A stretch of 64,000 nucleotides of DNA, taken from positions 1-64,000 of the forward strand of contig CAMWUK010000002.1 in assembly GCA_947177415.1 (NCBI GenBank), read 5' to 3'. Position 1 is the first letter of the stretch. Every line of letters starts with the position of its first letter. The translations under genes were made by a program, and so were the position numbers. Below, piece by piece: positions 14,382 to 23,193 of the stretch. Source of the DNA: an uncultured Clostridiaceae bacterium. GTDB taxonomy: Bacteria; Bacillota; Clostridia; Lachnospirales; Lachnospiraceae. The notes beneath the pieces are model-generated. The model saw nothing but the letters and a program-made list of their open reading frames with translations, had not been told where the DNA came from and ran no database searches.

Positions 14382-15368
14382 ATGATATATGGAATTTCAA
14401 ATAATATTCTTGAATCAAAAATCGATATACCTATAGAATCTTATTCTAATCAATTGGCATGGTATTTGCATTGGTATCTTGATAAACTTGAGAAAGAAGC
14501 ATTACTATTTTCTGAAAAAGCTACTCAAAAAGCCAAAATAGCTTTAAGATGGGTTATTTTTCCTAACGATAAAGAATTCAAAAAAGATTATAATTATATC
14601 AAAGATGATATAGGTAATAAAACAAATTGGATTATTAGAAATTACACCAAATGTATTATGCAACTACTCGGTCAGGTGGCAGAATGTGTAATTGTCGATA
14701 AATGTTGTTCAAATCCTGATATAAACAGAATATGCATAAATATTGCAAAATTTAAGCCTAACATTTATGGCGATTATTCAGATATTTTATATGATGAATA
14801 TATTGCATTTTCAACATCATTTAAATATGTGATTTATAAAGATGAATTACAAAATATGTTTTTTCAATATAATGTTCCTGATTACAATCCCAATCACACT
14901 TCAAAGGATATAGCTTGGTGCAAAAAGAAAAACATACTGAATCAATTAAAGGTAGACATACCCGCACTAAATTATTTAGATAATGCAAAATTGCAAATAA
15001 AAACTACTTTAAATAGTAGTAATTTGGAATTAGATAGTTATTACATGACTCCTGTTGTTTGTTTTGATTTATGCAATGATATTGAAAAACTCAAACAAAA
15101 GTATCCTAAACATATATTATTCTCGATGAGAGAAATAAGTAATGAAATCGAAACAGAAATTGAGAAATATTTTAAAATTTTAGCAGCATATGCAACAGGA
15201 CTTATTGACCATATTAACATTACGGATATTGAAGTACATCAAGATTTTAGATTGGCCGAATTATTTAGGACACCTATAATGAATATCGTCAAAGAAAACG
15301 AACTCAATATGGCTGGAGTAATAGAATTAGCCGAGCAGGTAAAAAAACCAATACTAATTAATGGATAG
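14382..15368 (+). CDS. unrecognised protein, possible nuclease fold
   Basis: The product is 328 residues with ribosome site AGAAGGCAC and its own upstream region, in which a TATAAT box is visible at 14299-14304. I do not recognise the family. The N-terminal half is helical (WYLHWYLDKLEKEALLFSEK, WIIRNYTKCIMQLLGQVAEC). The stretch LDNAKLQIKTTLNSS followed by a hydrophobic strand (YYMTPVVCFDL) could be a D-x(n)-QxK nuclease core, but this is weak. Codon use is very AT-rich compared with neighbours, which suggests transfer. It stands alone before an inverted repeat and a recombinase remnant, as accessory genes often do. Confidence 0.4.
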   Translation: MIYGISNNILESKIDIPIESYSNQLAWYLHWYLDKLEKEALLFSEKATQKAKIALRWVIFPNDKEFKKDYNYIKDDIGNKTNWIIRNYTKCIMQLLGQVAECVIVDKCCSNPDINRICINIAKFKPNIYGDYSDILYDEYIAFSTSFKYVIYKDELQNMFFQYNVPDYNPNHTSKDIAWCKKKNILNQLKVDIPALNYLDNAKLQIKTTLNSSNLELDSYYMTPVVCFDLCNDIEKLKQKYPKHILFSMREISNEIETEIEKYFKILAAYATGLIDHINITDIEVHQDFRLAELFRTPIMNIVKENELNMAGVIELAEQVKKPILING

Positions 15369-15386
15369 TAGATGATTTAATGAACC

Positions 15387-15408
15387 ACCCCGCTATAAAT
15401 AGCGGGGT
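15387..15408. terminator. GC-rich hairpin downstream of the unrecognised gene
   Basis: ACCCCGCTAT and ATAGCGGGGT form a perfect 10-bp stem with a 2-nt gap, 18 bp after the stop codon. There is no strong T run, so termination is likely but not certain. Confidence 0.55.
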
Positions 15409-15479
15409 ATCAAAATGCTCAAAATCAAAACCAAATTTGTTACGCAATAATTTCAGGAGATTATATCATATTTGTACTT

Positions 15480-15695
15480 TCAAGCCTTGACCTCCATCCC
15501 ATTCTTGAAAGTGAAGCGTATGTCATCCCTGCCATACACCGTGGCATAATCCACAAGGCTGTACCAGTGCTTCTCATTGAATTCCGTGAGCGGACCGTCC
15601 CGGTTTTCCAGCCCGGAAATGAACCGCTCTGCTTCATACAATTTTTCGCACAAATGACAGATGTGACAGCCTATGGCGTTACTTTCGTTGCCCAA
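15480..15695 (-). pseudogene. C-terminal fragment of a large serine recombinase
   Basis: The 71-residue ORF ends with FNEKHWYSLVDYATVYGRDD and IRFTFKNGMEV, a tail common in large serine recombinases of Clostridial integrative elements. The catalytic resolvase domain and zinc ribbon are absent and the start has no clear ribosome site, so this is a remnant. It marks one edge of the exporter-plus-graveyard region and hints at a former integrative element. Confidence 0.5.
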
Positions 15696-15751
15696 TCCAT
15701 CCTCACCCTATAATATTTTCTGGTATATCTGTTCATAAGTAAGCACACACT

Positions 15752-18268
15752 TTACTGATCTTCACCATTTCGAAGCCGCTCAATGATACTGGCATTTTGG
15801 GTCTTTTGATAAATAAGCACAGGTACAATCATACACAAAACCAATGCAACACCAAACAAAATAAGATTACTCGCCCACGGAATAGAAAACGAAATCCGAT
15901 AAAGATTCATGGCATTGAAAACAGCACAACTAACCGGAAGTCCTACTATTAATGAAATGATGATTGAGATTACTGCATACCCAATCCCTTCCACCCGCAG
16001 CATTTTCTTTGTCTGCTTTGTTGTCATTCCAATACTCTCCAGTGTCGCAAATTCCTTAGAACGGTTCTGCACACCTGCTACCATCATATTCGCATAATTT
16101 AATACTGCCAACATTGCAATAATAAATCCAATGCTATTGCCTAATACTTTCACCTTGGTTTCAGAGTTTTTCATCTCAGCATAGCGTTTTAATTTTGATT
16201 CATACGAAATCTGCCGCTCATCTTCAAAAACAGCTTTCACTTTTTTCTCTGTCCCTTTTGAAAAGGCATCCTCATATTGTACATTAATCAATTCTGTAAA
16301 TAATTCCCCCATAAGTTTTTTTGCATATTTTTCACTGACGATCATGTCCGGAGTGATACCTCCAGCAAAAAATGCTGGATTACACCAGTTATCCACTACG
16401 GCAGCTATCTGAATACTATATTCTTCTGTTGGTTTCTTCCCATCTGGAAGAAAAAAACGTATTGTCTTTCCAGAGATTCCATAATCCCCCTCCATAAAAT
16501 TTAAAAACTTTACCGCCACAGCAATTTTTCCAGCTTCAAAAGCCTCCTTGTCCAACGTGTTCCCAATGCTCTCATTCAAAACTTCAACCCCTTCTTCATC
16601 CACACTAATAAAGCGCGAAGTAAAATAAGCATTTTCTGGTTCCTTCTGGTATAACTCCATATCTTCTTCATAATTTCCCGGGCTGTATCTTGACTGATAG
16701 AGCCCTTTATAATATTCTCCATATACATCTTCCTGATAAGGAACTACCACCTCAGTGGAGGTTACTTTCCTTACATTTTTTACACCCTTTATCTGTTCTA
16801 TCTGAAATATGTGATCACCCGTAATGACTTGCTTCTTGTCATCATCAAGCGTTGTCTCATTTTTAAATTGCATATCGTAAGTATAAGTTTCGTTCAAAAT
16901 CCGTTTTGCATCATTTTCACGGATTATTACATTTACTACCAAAAATATGGAAATAGCAATCGTAAAGGATGCGAAAATAACAATGGCCTGCTTTTTATCC
17001 CGAAACATATTCTGCAAAGCCATAGAATATACCCCGCCGCTTTCTCTCTTATGATTATTTTTTCTGCATGTGCCTGGAGTATACCGAAGGGCTTCAACCG
17101 GAGAACACTCCCCCACCATTTTTGCAGGCTCTTTACAGCTTATCAAGTTAGTAAAAAACGCAAAGCAGCCTGCTGTCAAAAATACCCATATTTTTGCAGA
17201 AACGACATCACTAGCAGAAAATACCGGATTTATAATCTGCAATAACTGTGGAATAACTATTTTGGCAATAATAAATGCTACAATCAATCCAAAAGGTATT
17301 CCAGCCACAGCATTCCAGACCGCCTGCTGATACACCATTCTCTTTAACTGAACGGATGTCATTCCAACCGTCTTAAGCTGCCCATAATACCGAATATCCT
17401 TTGAAACAGAAATATACAAAGTATTATAAATAAACAAATATCCGCTTGTAAAAATCATAAGTAACATAACAATCAGTCCAACTGCTATCTTACAAAAATT
17501 GGAAATCGTATCAGTATCAGCATCAATATACTGATTCCTGTCCATATTGATCTCATTCTGCATGGCGGTAATATCCTTTTCAGAATATAATGGATTTTTC
17601 AAAGAGATTTTTAAGGATCCCTGCGTAAAATCTGTCTGCATAACACCAGTCGTTTTCCAAAAATCCTCCGAAACATATCCTCTTTGATTCCCACTATAGT
17701 CTGTATACCATCCGCAAAGAACAAAATCTTTTTTTAGAAGTTCTTCATCCGAACCTTCCTTCAAAGTAAAGTAAGTGACTGGCAGTTTCATACCAATTTT
17801 CGGCTTTTGGATACCCATAGCTTTCAGTGTGTCCTGGGAAAACATAATTTCACTTTCACTCTGTGGGTATTTTCCCTCATATCCTTCCAAAGCAGGAATT
17901 GTCTGTCTTTCCCAACAGGTTTCATCCAGCCAGTAAAGCCTTGTCTTGTCTAGTGACTTATCCTGATATTGTTCTATAATTGCACATTTTACCGCAACAC
18001 CAGCATATTCTATATTATCCATAGAACGGATTTTTTCTACCTGGTCATCTCTTGGCTCACTTAACTCGATATCATAATCCATTCCCTGAATACGAATCTG
18101 GCGTTCAGAAACAGTATTCCAATAGCTCACACCAAGAGCTAAAACAATTGCAATCAAAAATGTAGTCAAAAAAATTGCAAAAATTGTAAGAAAATTTCTC
18201 TTTTTATTTGCCCTATACGTGGTTCTTGCTATCTCGCTAACCACTTTTTTATTCTTCACTTTCAGCAT
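15752..18268 (-). CDS. ABC exporter permease (FtsX/MacB-type)
   Basis: The product is 838 residues from the ATG with ribosome site GGAGGGG; the ORF-track start 75 bp upstream lies deep in the ATPase gene. It has an N-terminal membrane anchor (NFLTIFAIFLTTFLIAIVLA), a large extracytoplasmic region and two sets of membrane helices (about 280-420 with VGMTSVQLKRMVYQQAVW, and the last about 110 residues with LESIGMTTKQTKKML). These are duplicated FtsX domains. Such permeases export or sense peptides and antimicrobials with a partner ATPase. It overlaps that ATPase by 20 bp and sits beside a two-component system, the arrangement of antimicrobial-peptide resistance modules. Confidence 0.8.
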   Translation of the reverse strand: MLKVKNKKVVSEIARTTYRANKKRNFLTIFAIFLTTFLIAIVLALGVSYWNTVSERQIRIQGMDYDIELSEPRDDQVEKIRSMDNIEYAGVAVKCAIIEQYQDKSLDKTRLYWLDETCWERQTIPALEGYEGKYPQSESEIMFSQDTLKAMGIQKPKIGMKLPVTYFTLKEGSDEELLKKDFVLCGWYTDYSGNQRGYVSEDFWKTTGVMQTDFTQGSLKISLKNPLYSEKDITAMQNEINMDRNQYIDADTDTISNFCKIAVGLIVMLLMIFTSGYLFIYNTLYISVSKDIRYYGQLKTVGMTSVQLKRMVYQQAVWNAVAGIPFGLIVAFIIAKIVIPQLLQIINPVFSASDVVSAKIWVFLTAGCFAFFTNLISCKEPAKMVGECSPVEALRYTPGTCRKNNHKRESGGVYSMALQNMFRDKKQAIVIFASFTIAISIFLVVNVIIRENDAKRILNETYTYDMQFKNETTLDDDKKQVITGDHIFQIEQIKGVKNVRKVTSTEVVVPYQEDVYGEYYKGLYQSRYSPGNYEEDMELYQKEPENAYFTSRFISVDEEGVEVLNESIGNTLDKEAFEAGKIAVAVKFLNFMEGDYGISGKTIRFFLPDGKKPTEEYSIQIAAVVDNWCNPAFFAGGITPDMIVSEKYAKKLMGELFTELINVQYEDAFSKGTEKKVKAVFEDERQISYESKLKRYAEMKNSETKVKVLGNSIGFIIAMLAVLNYANMMVAGVQNRSKEFATLESIGMTTKQTKKMLRVEGIGYAVISIIISLIVGLPVSCAVFNAMNLYRISFSIPWASNLILFGVALVLCMIVPVLIYQKTQNASIIERLRNGEDQ

Positions 18269-18944
18269 ATCTATTTTCCCCTCCACAGATTTTTCCATCT
18301 TCAAGACGTATGATTCTTCCTGCCATCTGAGCGATTTCATCATTATGAGTAATCATTACGATCGTCTGCCCAAATCGCTGTCCAGTAGTTTTCATCAGTC
18401 CCAAAACATCTTGGCTGGTACGGCTGTCAAGATTACCTGTCGGCTCATCAGCGAGAATAATAGCCGGTTTTGTTGCCAGTGCCCTGGCCAGGGCGACTCT
18501 CTGCTGCTGCCCACCGGATAGCTGGTCAGGCATTGCATATTTCTTTTCTTTCAAGCCCAATAGCGTAATGATCTGCTCTACATAATCCCGATCAGGTCTT
18601 ATGCCATCCAGTTTAATTGGCAGGACAATATTTTCATACACATTCATAAGTGGAAGCAAATTATAATTTTGGAATACAAATCCAATTTTCCGTCTTCGGA
18701 ATATTGTCAGTTCATCCTTCGTCATTTTAGAAATATCTTTACCATCTACCACAACTTTCCCGGAAGTAGGAACATCCAGTCCTCCAAGCATATGCAGTAG
18801 TGTTGATTTTCCACTACCGGATGTCCCTACAATTGCGAGGAACTCTCCTTCCCTCACAAAAAGATTGATTCCATCCAGAGCCTTGACCTGAATTTCCCCC
18901 ATATCATATTGTTTCTTTAAATTTTGTGTTGTTAATATGTTCAT
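18249..18944 (-). CDS. ABC transporter ATP-binding protein
   Basis: This 231-residue ATPase has Walker [10 protein letters not shown], the signature LSGGQQQR, Walker [13 protein letters not shown] and a switch histidine (VMITHN). It belongs to the LolD/MacB-type group that pairs with FtsX-fold permeases. It is the first gene of the exporter operon. The region before it holds a TATTCT box and two TGTCA half-sites 9 bp apart (TGTCAAAACTGTCA), which could be where the neighbouring response regulator binds; that is inference. Confidence 0.88.
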   Translation of the reverse strand: MNILTTQNLKKQYDMGEIQVKALDGINLFVREGEFLAIVGTSGSGKSTLLHMLGGLDVPTSGKVVVDGKDISKMTKDELTIFRRRKIGFVFQNYNLLPLMNVYENIVLPIKLDGIRPDRDYVEQIITLLGLKEKKYAMPDQLSGGQQQRVALARALATKPAIILADEPTGNLDSRTSQDVLGLMKTTGQRFGQTIVMITHNDEIAQMAGRIIRLEDGKICGGENRYAESEE

Positions 18945-19037
18945 ATCGCACCTTCTTTCTTTGTTTTTACATTGCCTAGAATAGCAAAAGATTCTTTCTC
19001 AAATCTTTCTAAAAGGTGACAGTTTTGACATATTTCA

Positions 19038-19065
19038 AAAATGCAGCCGTATTCCGGCTGCATTC
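19038..19065 (-). terminator. terminator of the two-component operon
   Basis: On the minus strand AATGCAGCCG and CGGCTGCATT pair around a 5-nt loop and are followed by TTTTT. It separates the sensor kinase from the exporter operon, so the two transcripts are distinct. Confidence 0.8.
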
Positions 19066-19073
19066 ATAAATAC

Positions 19074-19994
19074 TTATACTTCATAACATGATAAATACAA
19101 TTGGACTATGGTACCTTTTCCAATTTCAGATTTTATCTTTACATACCCTCCTTGTTTAGAAAAGACTTCCCTTGCCAGATAAAGCCCAATTCCAAAGCCT
19201 GGCTCACCGCTTACATCCTTGGAACGGTAAAACCTTTCAAAGACCATCCCCTGTTCTTCCTCCCTGATTCCAATTCCCTGATCCTTTACCTGAATACAGA
19301 CAAATGACTCATATGGGATTACACCCACTGTCACCTTAGAGTTTTCAGGAGAGTATTTGACAGCATTGTCCAAAACATTTCCGAGTGCTTCCGTCGTCCA
19401 CTTTTTATCCGCAAAACAAAGTGTCCCGCTTTCTTCCAGAACAATATTGATTTTTTTTTTGACTGCAGCCAGTTCAACCATTTGGCAGGCTGTGTTCAGG
19501 ATTTCTTCCACACTTATCTTTTCCGGATGAATAGAAATCATTTCTTGCTCTGCATAGGATGATTTCACCAACTCTTTCATAAAGAAATCCAATTTGTCAG
19601 ACTGCTTTTGAATTTTATCTGCCAAACGCATAGAATCACTATCTAAATCCTGCTCCTGCAAAAGTCCAGCATACAGCATGATGTTTGTAACAGGGGTTCT
19701 CACCTGATGAGAAATATCTGAAATCAAGGATTTTATAATGTCTCTTTCCTGTTCCGCTTTCCCTTGATTCATCCCAGATATCTGAACCACTCTATTCAAA
19801 CGCTCCACAACTGCTGCCTCCATAGACTCATCATAAACAGTATCCTGGACTTCTCCTCCAATGGCTTTGTCCAATTTCTGCAGCATCGCCTGATAAACCG
19901 CTTCCATCCTTTTTTGATAATATCGTTTTAAAAATAAGCAAACTACAACACATCCCACTAATATAACTGCCACTAATACAATGTATCTATCCAT
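19074..19994 (-). CDS. sensor histidine kinase
   Basis: The product is 306 residues starting at the ATG that overlaps the regulator stop codon (TGATG). It has a single N-terminal membrane helix (IVLVAVILVGCVVVCLFL), no large sensing domain, a HisKA box SDISHQVRTPVTNI with the phosphorylated histidine, an N box NVLDNAVKY, and G boxes DQGIGI and GFGIGLYLA. Kinases with almost no extracellular part commonly rely on a neighbouring ABC permease to sense the stimulus, which fits the exporter next door. Confidence 0.87.
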   Translation of the reverse strand: MDRYIVLVAVILVGCVVVCLFLKRYYQKRMEAVYQAMLQKLDKAIGGEVQDTVYDESMEAAVVERLNRVVQISGMNQGKAEQERDIIKSLISDISHQVRTPVTNIMLYAGLLQEQDLDSDSMRLADKIQKQSDKLDFFMKELVKSSYAEQEMISIHPEKISVEEILNTACQMVELAAVKKKINIVLEESGTLCFADKKWTTEALGNVLDNAVKYSPENSKVTVGVIPYESFVCIQVKDQGIGIREEEQGMVFERFYRSKDVSGEPGFGIGLYLAREVFSKQGGYVKIKSEIGKGTIVQLYLSCYEV

Positions 19995-20695
19995 CAAATT
20001 TTCTCCCACATGTACCCTTTTCCATAAATCGTCTTAATATAAGAAGGTTTTGACGGAACATCTTCCAATTTATCACGAAGCCGGCGGATGCCTACTGACA
20101 GGGCGTTATCTTCAACATATTCCGTTCCTTCCGGCCATACCCATTCAAGCAGACGTTCCCTGGTTAAAATCTGCCCTGCATTAAAAACCAATAAATATAG
20201 AATTCTCTGTTCTGTTTTGCTGAGTTCCAAAGAATTTCCTTCTTTATAAAATTTCATAGTGTCAAAATAAAACTGGAATATATTATCCCTGTATTCTGAT
20301 TGCTGTTCCCCACTATTTCGTCGAAGCAGGGCCCTCACTCTTGCACGAAGCACCATCAAACTGAACGGTTTTGTTATATAATCATCCGCCCCGCACTCCA
20401 GCCCTTTCACAATATCCATTTCCATGTCTTTGGCTGTCAATAGTGCAATTGGTATCCGGCTTGATCTGCGTATCTCTTTGCAAAGTTCTAAACCACTTCC
20501 ATCTGGCAGGTTAATATCAAAAATAAGCAAATCAAATAGTTTTTGTTGCAACATATCTTTCGCATCAGCAATTGTCTTACAAAGCACAAATTCGAAATCT
20601 TTGCTATTTAGAGACAGGCTGATCCCTTCTGCTAAATCTTCATCATCTTCTAATATCATAATTATCTGTTTTTCATTATGTTTAGCTCTTTGCAT
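19994..20695 (-). CDS. OmpR-family response regulator
   Basis: The 233-residue protein has a receiver domain (MILEDDEDLAEG, phosphoryl aspartate in LLIFDINLPDGSG, LLTAKD, lysine in DYITKPFS) and a C-terminal winged helix (LTRERLLEWVWPEG, VGIRRLRDKLE, IKTIYGKGYMW). It is the first gene of the pair with the kinase and probably controls the exporter operon. Receiver length and linker are normal. Confidence 0.88.
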   Translation of the reverse strand: MQRAKHNEKQIIMILEDDEDLAEGISLSLNSKDFEFVLCKTIADAKDMLQQKLFDLLIFDINLPDGSGLELCKEIRRSSRIPIALLTAKDMEMDIVKGLECGADDYITKPFSLMVLRARVRALLRRNSGEQQSEYRDNIFQFYFDTMKFYKEGNSLELSKTEQRILYLLVFNAGQILTRERLLEWVWPEGTEYVEDNALSVGIRRLRDKLEDVPSKPSYIKTIYGKGYMWEKI

Positions 20696-20742
20696 TCTAT
20701 AAACTCCTTAAACTCTCTGAATAATGATTATTCATAAAAATT

Positions 20743-20976
20743 CTACTCCGTATTATACCATAACCCTCGAAAAAATTCAGCTATATCATAAAATGAACTG
20801 CGGTGAGGAATAAATTTTACGGTTTGTTCACTAAAATCCCAATTTATGCTTTTTACTATAAATGAGCAAATTCCGAGAAGTGCACAAAAAACAAAGTGAT
20901 TTGTCTTTGTACGAAAGATATTTCGATATGTTTTATATGCATTGTCCATGCAATATAGAATTTTTGTATCTGCCAT
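20743..20976 (-). CDS. small hypothetical protein
   Basis: This 77-residue ORF has a good ribosome site (GAAAGGAAA) and one possible membrane segment (FVFCALLGICSFIV). No family is recognised. It lies at the border between the two-component system and a run of gene remnants, so it may be a fragment. Confidence 0.35.
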   Translation of the reverse strand: MADTKILYCMDNAYKTYRNIFRTKTNHFVFCALLGICSFIVKSINWDFSEQTVKFIPHRSSFYDIAEFFRGLWYNTE

Positions 20977-21131
20977 AACAATTATTTCCTTTCAAGAGTG
21001 ATGAAATAATTGTACACAATTGTGTGAAAATTGTCAGTTACTAAAAATACAGTATAACAATTTTTTTCTTCTTAGTAAGATATAAAATCATGCATTTACT
21101 GTGATGTTTTAGTAGTGTTAACCAGCAGACA

Positions 21132-21278
21132 CTATGTATCCAACATATCCCATTCATTACCTAATAACCACCTAAGTGCAGATAATTTTCCATTAAGCAT
21201 TCCCCATTCAAAATCGCTATAAGGACCCAAGTTTTCTTCTCCATATTTTTTTATAACTTTCCTTGCTGATTTCCAGAT
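21132..21278 (-). pseudogene. 5'-truncated accessory small protein
   Basis: The minus-strand frame reads WKSARKVIKKYGEENLGPYS then DFEWGMLNGKLSALRWLLGN and ends DMLDT plus TAG. This compact C-terminus resembles small proteins carried on Clostridial mobile elements, from memory only. The frame is closed by a TAA upstream without a start codon, so only the tail remains. Confidence 0.4.
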
Positions 21279-21311
21279 TTACATCTTCTATTCCTTGTTC
21301 AATACGATATG

Positions 21312-21536
21312 CTATTCTTCTATAATCTTACCTAGAATTTTGTATAGTTCTTTTATTTCATCTTTGCTCAAAGTAATCCCTTTTCCCATCTTTTCACGTT
21401 CAGGTGCCCAATCTCTAATATCGTATTTTGAAGCACTGCCATTCCACGAGATGAGATTCAATTCTTTTTTCCATCCCTTAGCACTCTCGGAAAGCACTCC
21501 CAATTCTTCTAAAATATCATATTTAATATCTGCCAT
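21312..21536 (-). CDS. YdbC-family PC4-like single-strand nucleic-acid-binding protein
   Basis: The complete 74-residue protein has the family pattern IKYDILEELGVLSESAKGWK, NLISWNGSASKYDIRDWAPE and MGKGITLSKDEIKELYKIL. YdbC proteins have the fold of the eukaryotic coactivator PC4 and bind single-stranded DNA or RNA. A ribosome site (GGAGG) precedes the ATG. They are frequent on mobile elements, consistent with the surrounding remnants. Confidence 0.8.
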   Translation of the reverse strand: MADIKYDILEELGVLSESAKGWKKELNLISWNGSASKYDIRDWAPEREKMGKGITLSKDEIKELYKILGKIIEE

Positions 21537-21548
21537 AATATACCTCCA

Positions 21549-21805
21549 CTAAATCTGCATCCCTGTTTTTTCTCTTAAGTAACTATCACACCTATCATCC
21601 AACATATGCAAAATTCTAACTATGTAAATGATGTCCTCCTCTATCACATAATAAATCTTGTAATTGCGATAATAATCTTTTTGGACACCCAATCCAGCAA
21701 GTAACTCATCTTCGTCTAATTCATTCCTCTCTGGAAAGTTTACCAGAGAATTTATCTTTGCACGAATCCCACTTACTCCGTAATCCTAATTTGATATTGC
21801 CTCAT
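21549..21805 (-). pseudogene. ParE/RelE-family toxin remnant
   Basis: The gene starts MRQYQIRITE, overlapping the antitoxin gene, and hits a stop at once. In another frame a typical toxin C-terminus follows: VQKDYYRNYKIYYVIEEDII and VRILHMLDDRC. The central part is deleted and the halves are out of frame, so the toxin is dead. Confidence 0.65.
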
Positions 21806-21959
21806 CTTTGTATTTCTTCTCCAATCTGTCACATACAATATTAAATTCTTTTGTCTTTCCCTCTTTTACCTGTTCCAATCCTGCCATTACTAACTCTCGA
21901 ACTTCTTTTTTTTGTTCGTCAAAAGCTCTTTGGTAATCCTCTTTCAGTGCCACAGTCAT
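21786..21959 (-). CDS. orphan antitoxin of a ParE-type module
   Basis: This 57-residue protein is too short for the ORF track (MTVALKEDYQRAFDEQKKEV, then MAGLEQVKEGKTKEFNIVCD). It is helical and charged, and its stop overlaps the toxin start region, as in type II modules. The MAGLEQVKEGKTKEF segment resembles toxin-binding tails of such antitoxins. With the toxin broken, it may persist as a repressor or as a decoy against related toxins. Confidence 0.6.
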   Translation of the reverse strand: MTVALKEDYQRAFDEQKKEVRELVMAGLEQVKEGKTKEFNIVCDRLEKKYKDEAISN

Positions 21960-21964
21960 ATTAC

Positions 21965-22243
21965 TCAGTCCTTTCCTCTTATATTATTAATATCCCTCTT
22001 AATACAAAATTTACTCTTACTACCGTATGTGTAATCCATGTCTGGCAGATAATTTATTGTGCAATACTGAATCTTATCTGTACTGGTTAGACAGATTTTT
22101 GCAAACCAGTCCGCAAAGTCTTTATCCTGCTTTTCAATATTAGGAATAGCAACAAGCAATTGAAGATTACTCAAATCATTTACATGAGTGATGTACTCTT
22201 CTATCTTATCTGCTGCCACTCCATTCTTGCCTAATGTGGTCAA
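21965..22243 (-). pseudogene. C-terminal fragment of a DUF262/GmrSD-type protein
   Basis: The 92-residue ORF (YITHVNDLSNLQLLVAIPNI, DKDFADWFAKICLTSTDKIQ, CTINYLPDMDYTY) matches the region after the HNH/DUF1524 part of GmrS/GmrD-like restriction proteins. The DUF262 domain and HNH site are missing. It is a defence-gene remnant. Confidence 0.45.
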
Positions 22244-22308
22244 TATGGAATTTGATGCTATGTAACTATTCTGTTGTATTAATAATTGGTTAGCGAACGA
22301 GAAGTAAA

Positions 22309-22722
22309 CTATAACAATTTTCTAAAATATGTTGCGGATTCCTCATATCCAATAGCCGAATAAAAATCAGCAGCACGTCTTGTTGCTAATGCAATTAATT
22401 TGCAATCGTTATCTATTGCTTTTTGTTCAAATGCCTTTACCAACTCAGTACCAACACCCACTCTCCTAAATTTTTCATCAACCATTATTTCCTCAAGCCA
22501 TGCTACATTTCCATTTGCGAAAAAGGTGGTATGAATAAACCCTAGTGAATATCCAACTATCTTATCACCATTATCTACAACAAAAATAAATGCCTTTTTA
22601 TCACTCAGCAAATTTCTAAATGACTGTATAAATAATTCTTTTTTCGGTTTAAATGAAGTAGCAAAATCCTTTACCAATTCAAAAACATTATCCGCATCTT
22701 GTATAGTTGATTTTCTAACCAC
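22309..22722 (-). CDS. GNAT-family N-acetyltransferase
   Basis: The 137-residue protein has the GNAT fold: first strand IQDADNVFELVKDFA, central strands IVGYSLGFIHTTF and WLEEIMVDEKFRRVGVGTEL with the acetyl-CoA pyrophosphate loop, and the final FYSAIGYEESATYF. It is complete. The substrate is unknown. It stands alone among remnants on the same strand. Confidence 0.8.
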   Translation of the reverse strand: MVRKSTIQDADNVFELVKDFATSFKPKKELFIQSFRNLLSDKKAFIFVVDNGDKIVGYSLGFIHTTFFANGNVAWLEEIMVDEKFRRVGVGTELVKAFEQKAIDNDCKLIALATRRAADFYSAIGYEESATYFRKLL

Positions 22723-22812
22723 TTTGTCATCTCCTTATTTTCTCTTTCAAAGTTGCGATTTGTACTGCTATTATAATATCACAATCATATTTATATTTCT
22801 ATCAAATTCTCA

Positions 22813-23193
22813 TTAAATTTCTTCCTCCCTCCATTTCACTCTGCCTTGTTGTCTGTTATGCTGTCGGTTCTCGTTCTGAAGTTCCCTCTCAATGTTCTCA
22901 TTATTATAGCTGATTACCTCGGCATAAGCTAATTCTGTGGCAGTCTTTGACTTCTCTTTACCAATATTGTCATACTCTGCTTGTAATGACTGTATTTCCG
23001 CTTTCCACTGTTTCGGGATTATCTTTTCGCCCTGCTCTATAAGGCTCTGCATACGCTCCCTTAATTCGGGATATTTTGCAAGGCTCTCTTTATGCTCCTT
23101 ATCAAACTTGATTTTAGCAAATCCTTTATATAAGCTGTTTCGGAACCTCTTGCAATATTCTCTCTTGGATTTTTTTATTTTTGTATGCATCAT
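22813..23193 (-). pseudogene. C-terminal fragment of a relaxase-like mobilisation protein
   Basis: The 126-residue charged, coiled-coil-like product (PELRERMQSLIEQGEKIIPK, NIGKEKSKTATELAYAEVIS, ending in a glutamine/arginine-rich tail) resembles the C-terminal tails of MobA/VirD2-type relaxases in Clostridial elements. The catalytic tyrosine and HUH motif are absent. Its start overlaps the end of the upstream ATPase gene in another frame, so a foreign gene has been joined onto the tail. Confidence 0.4.
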
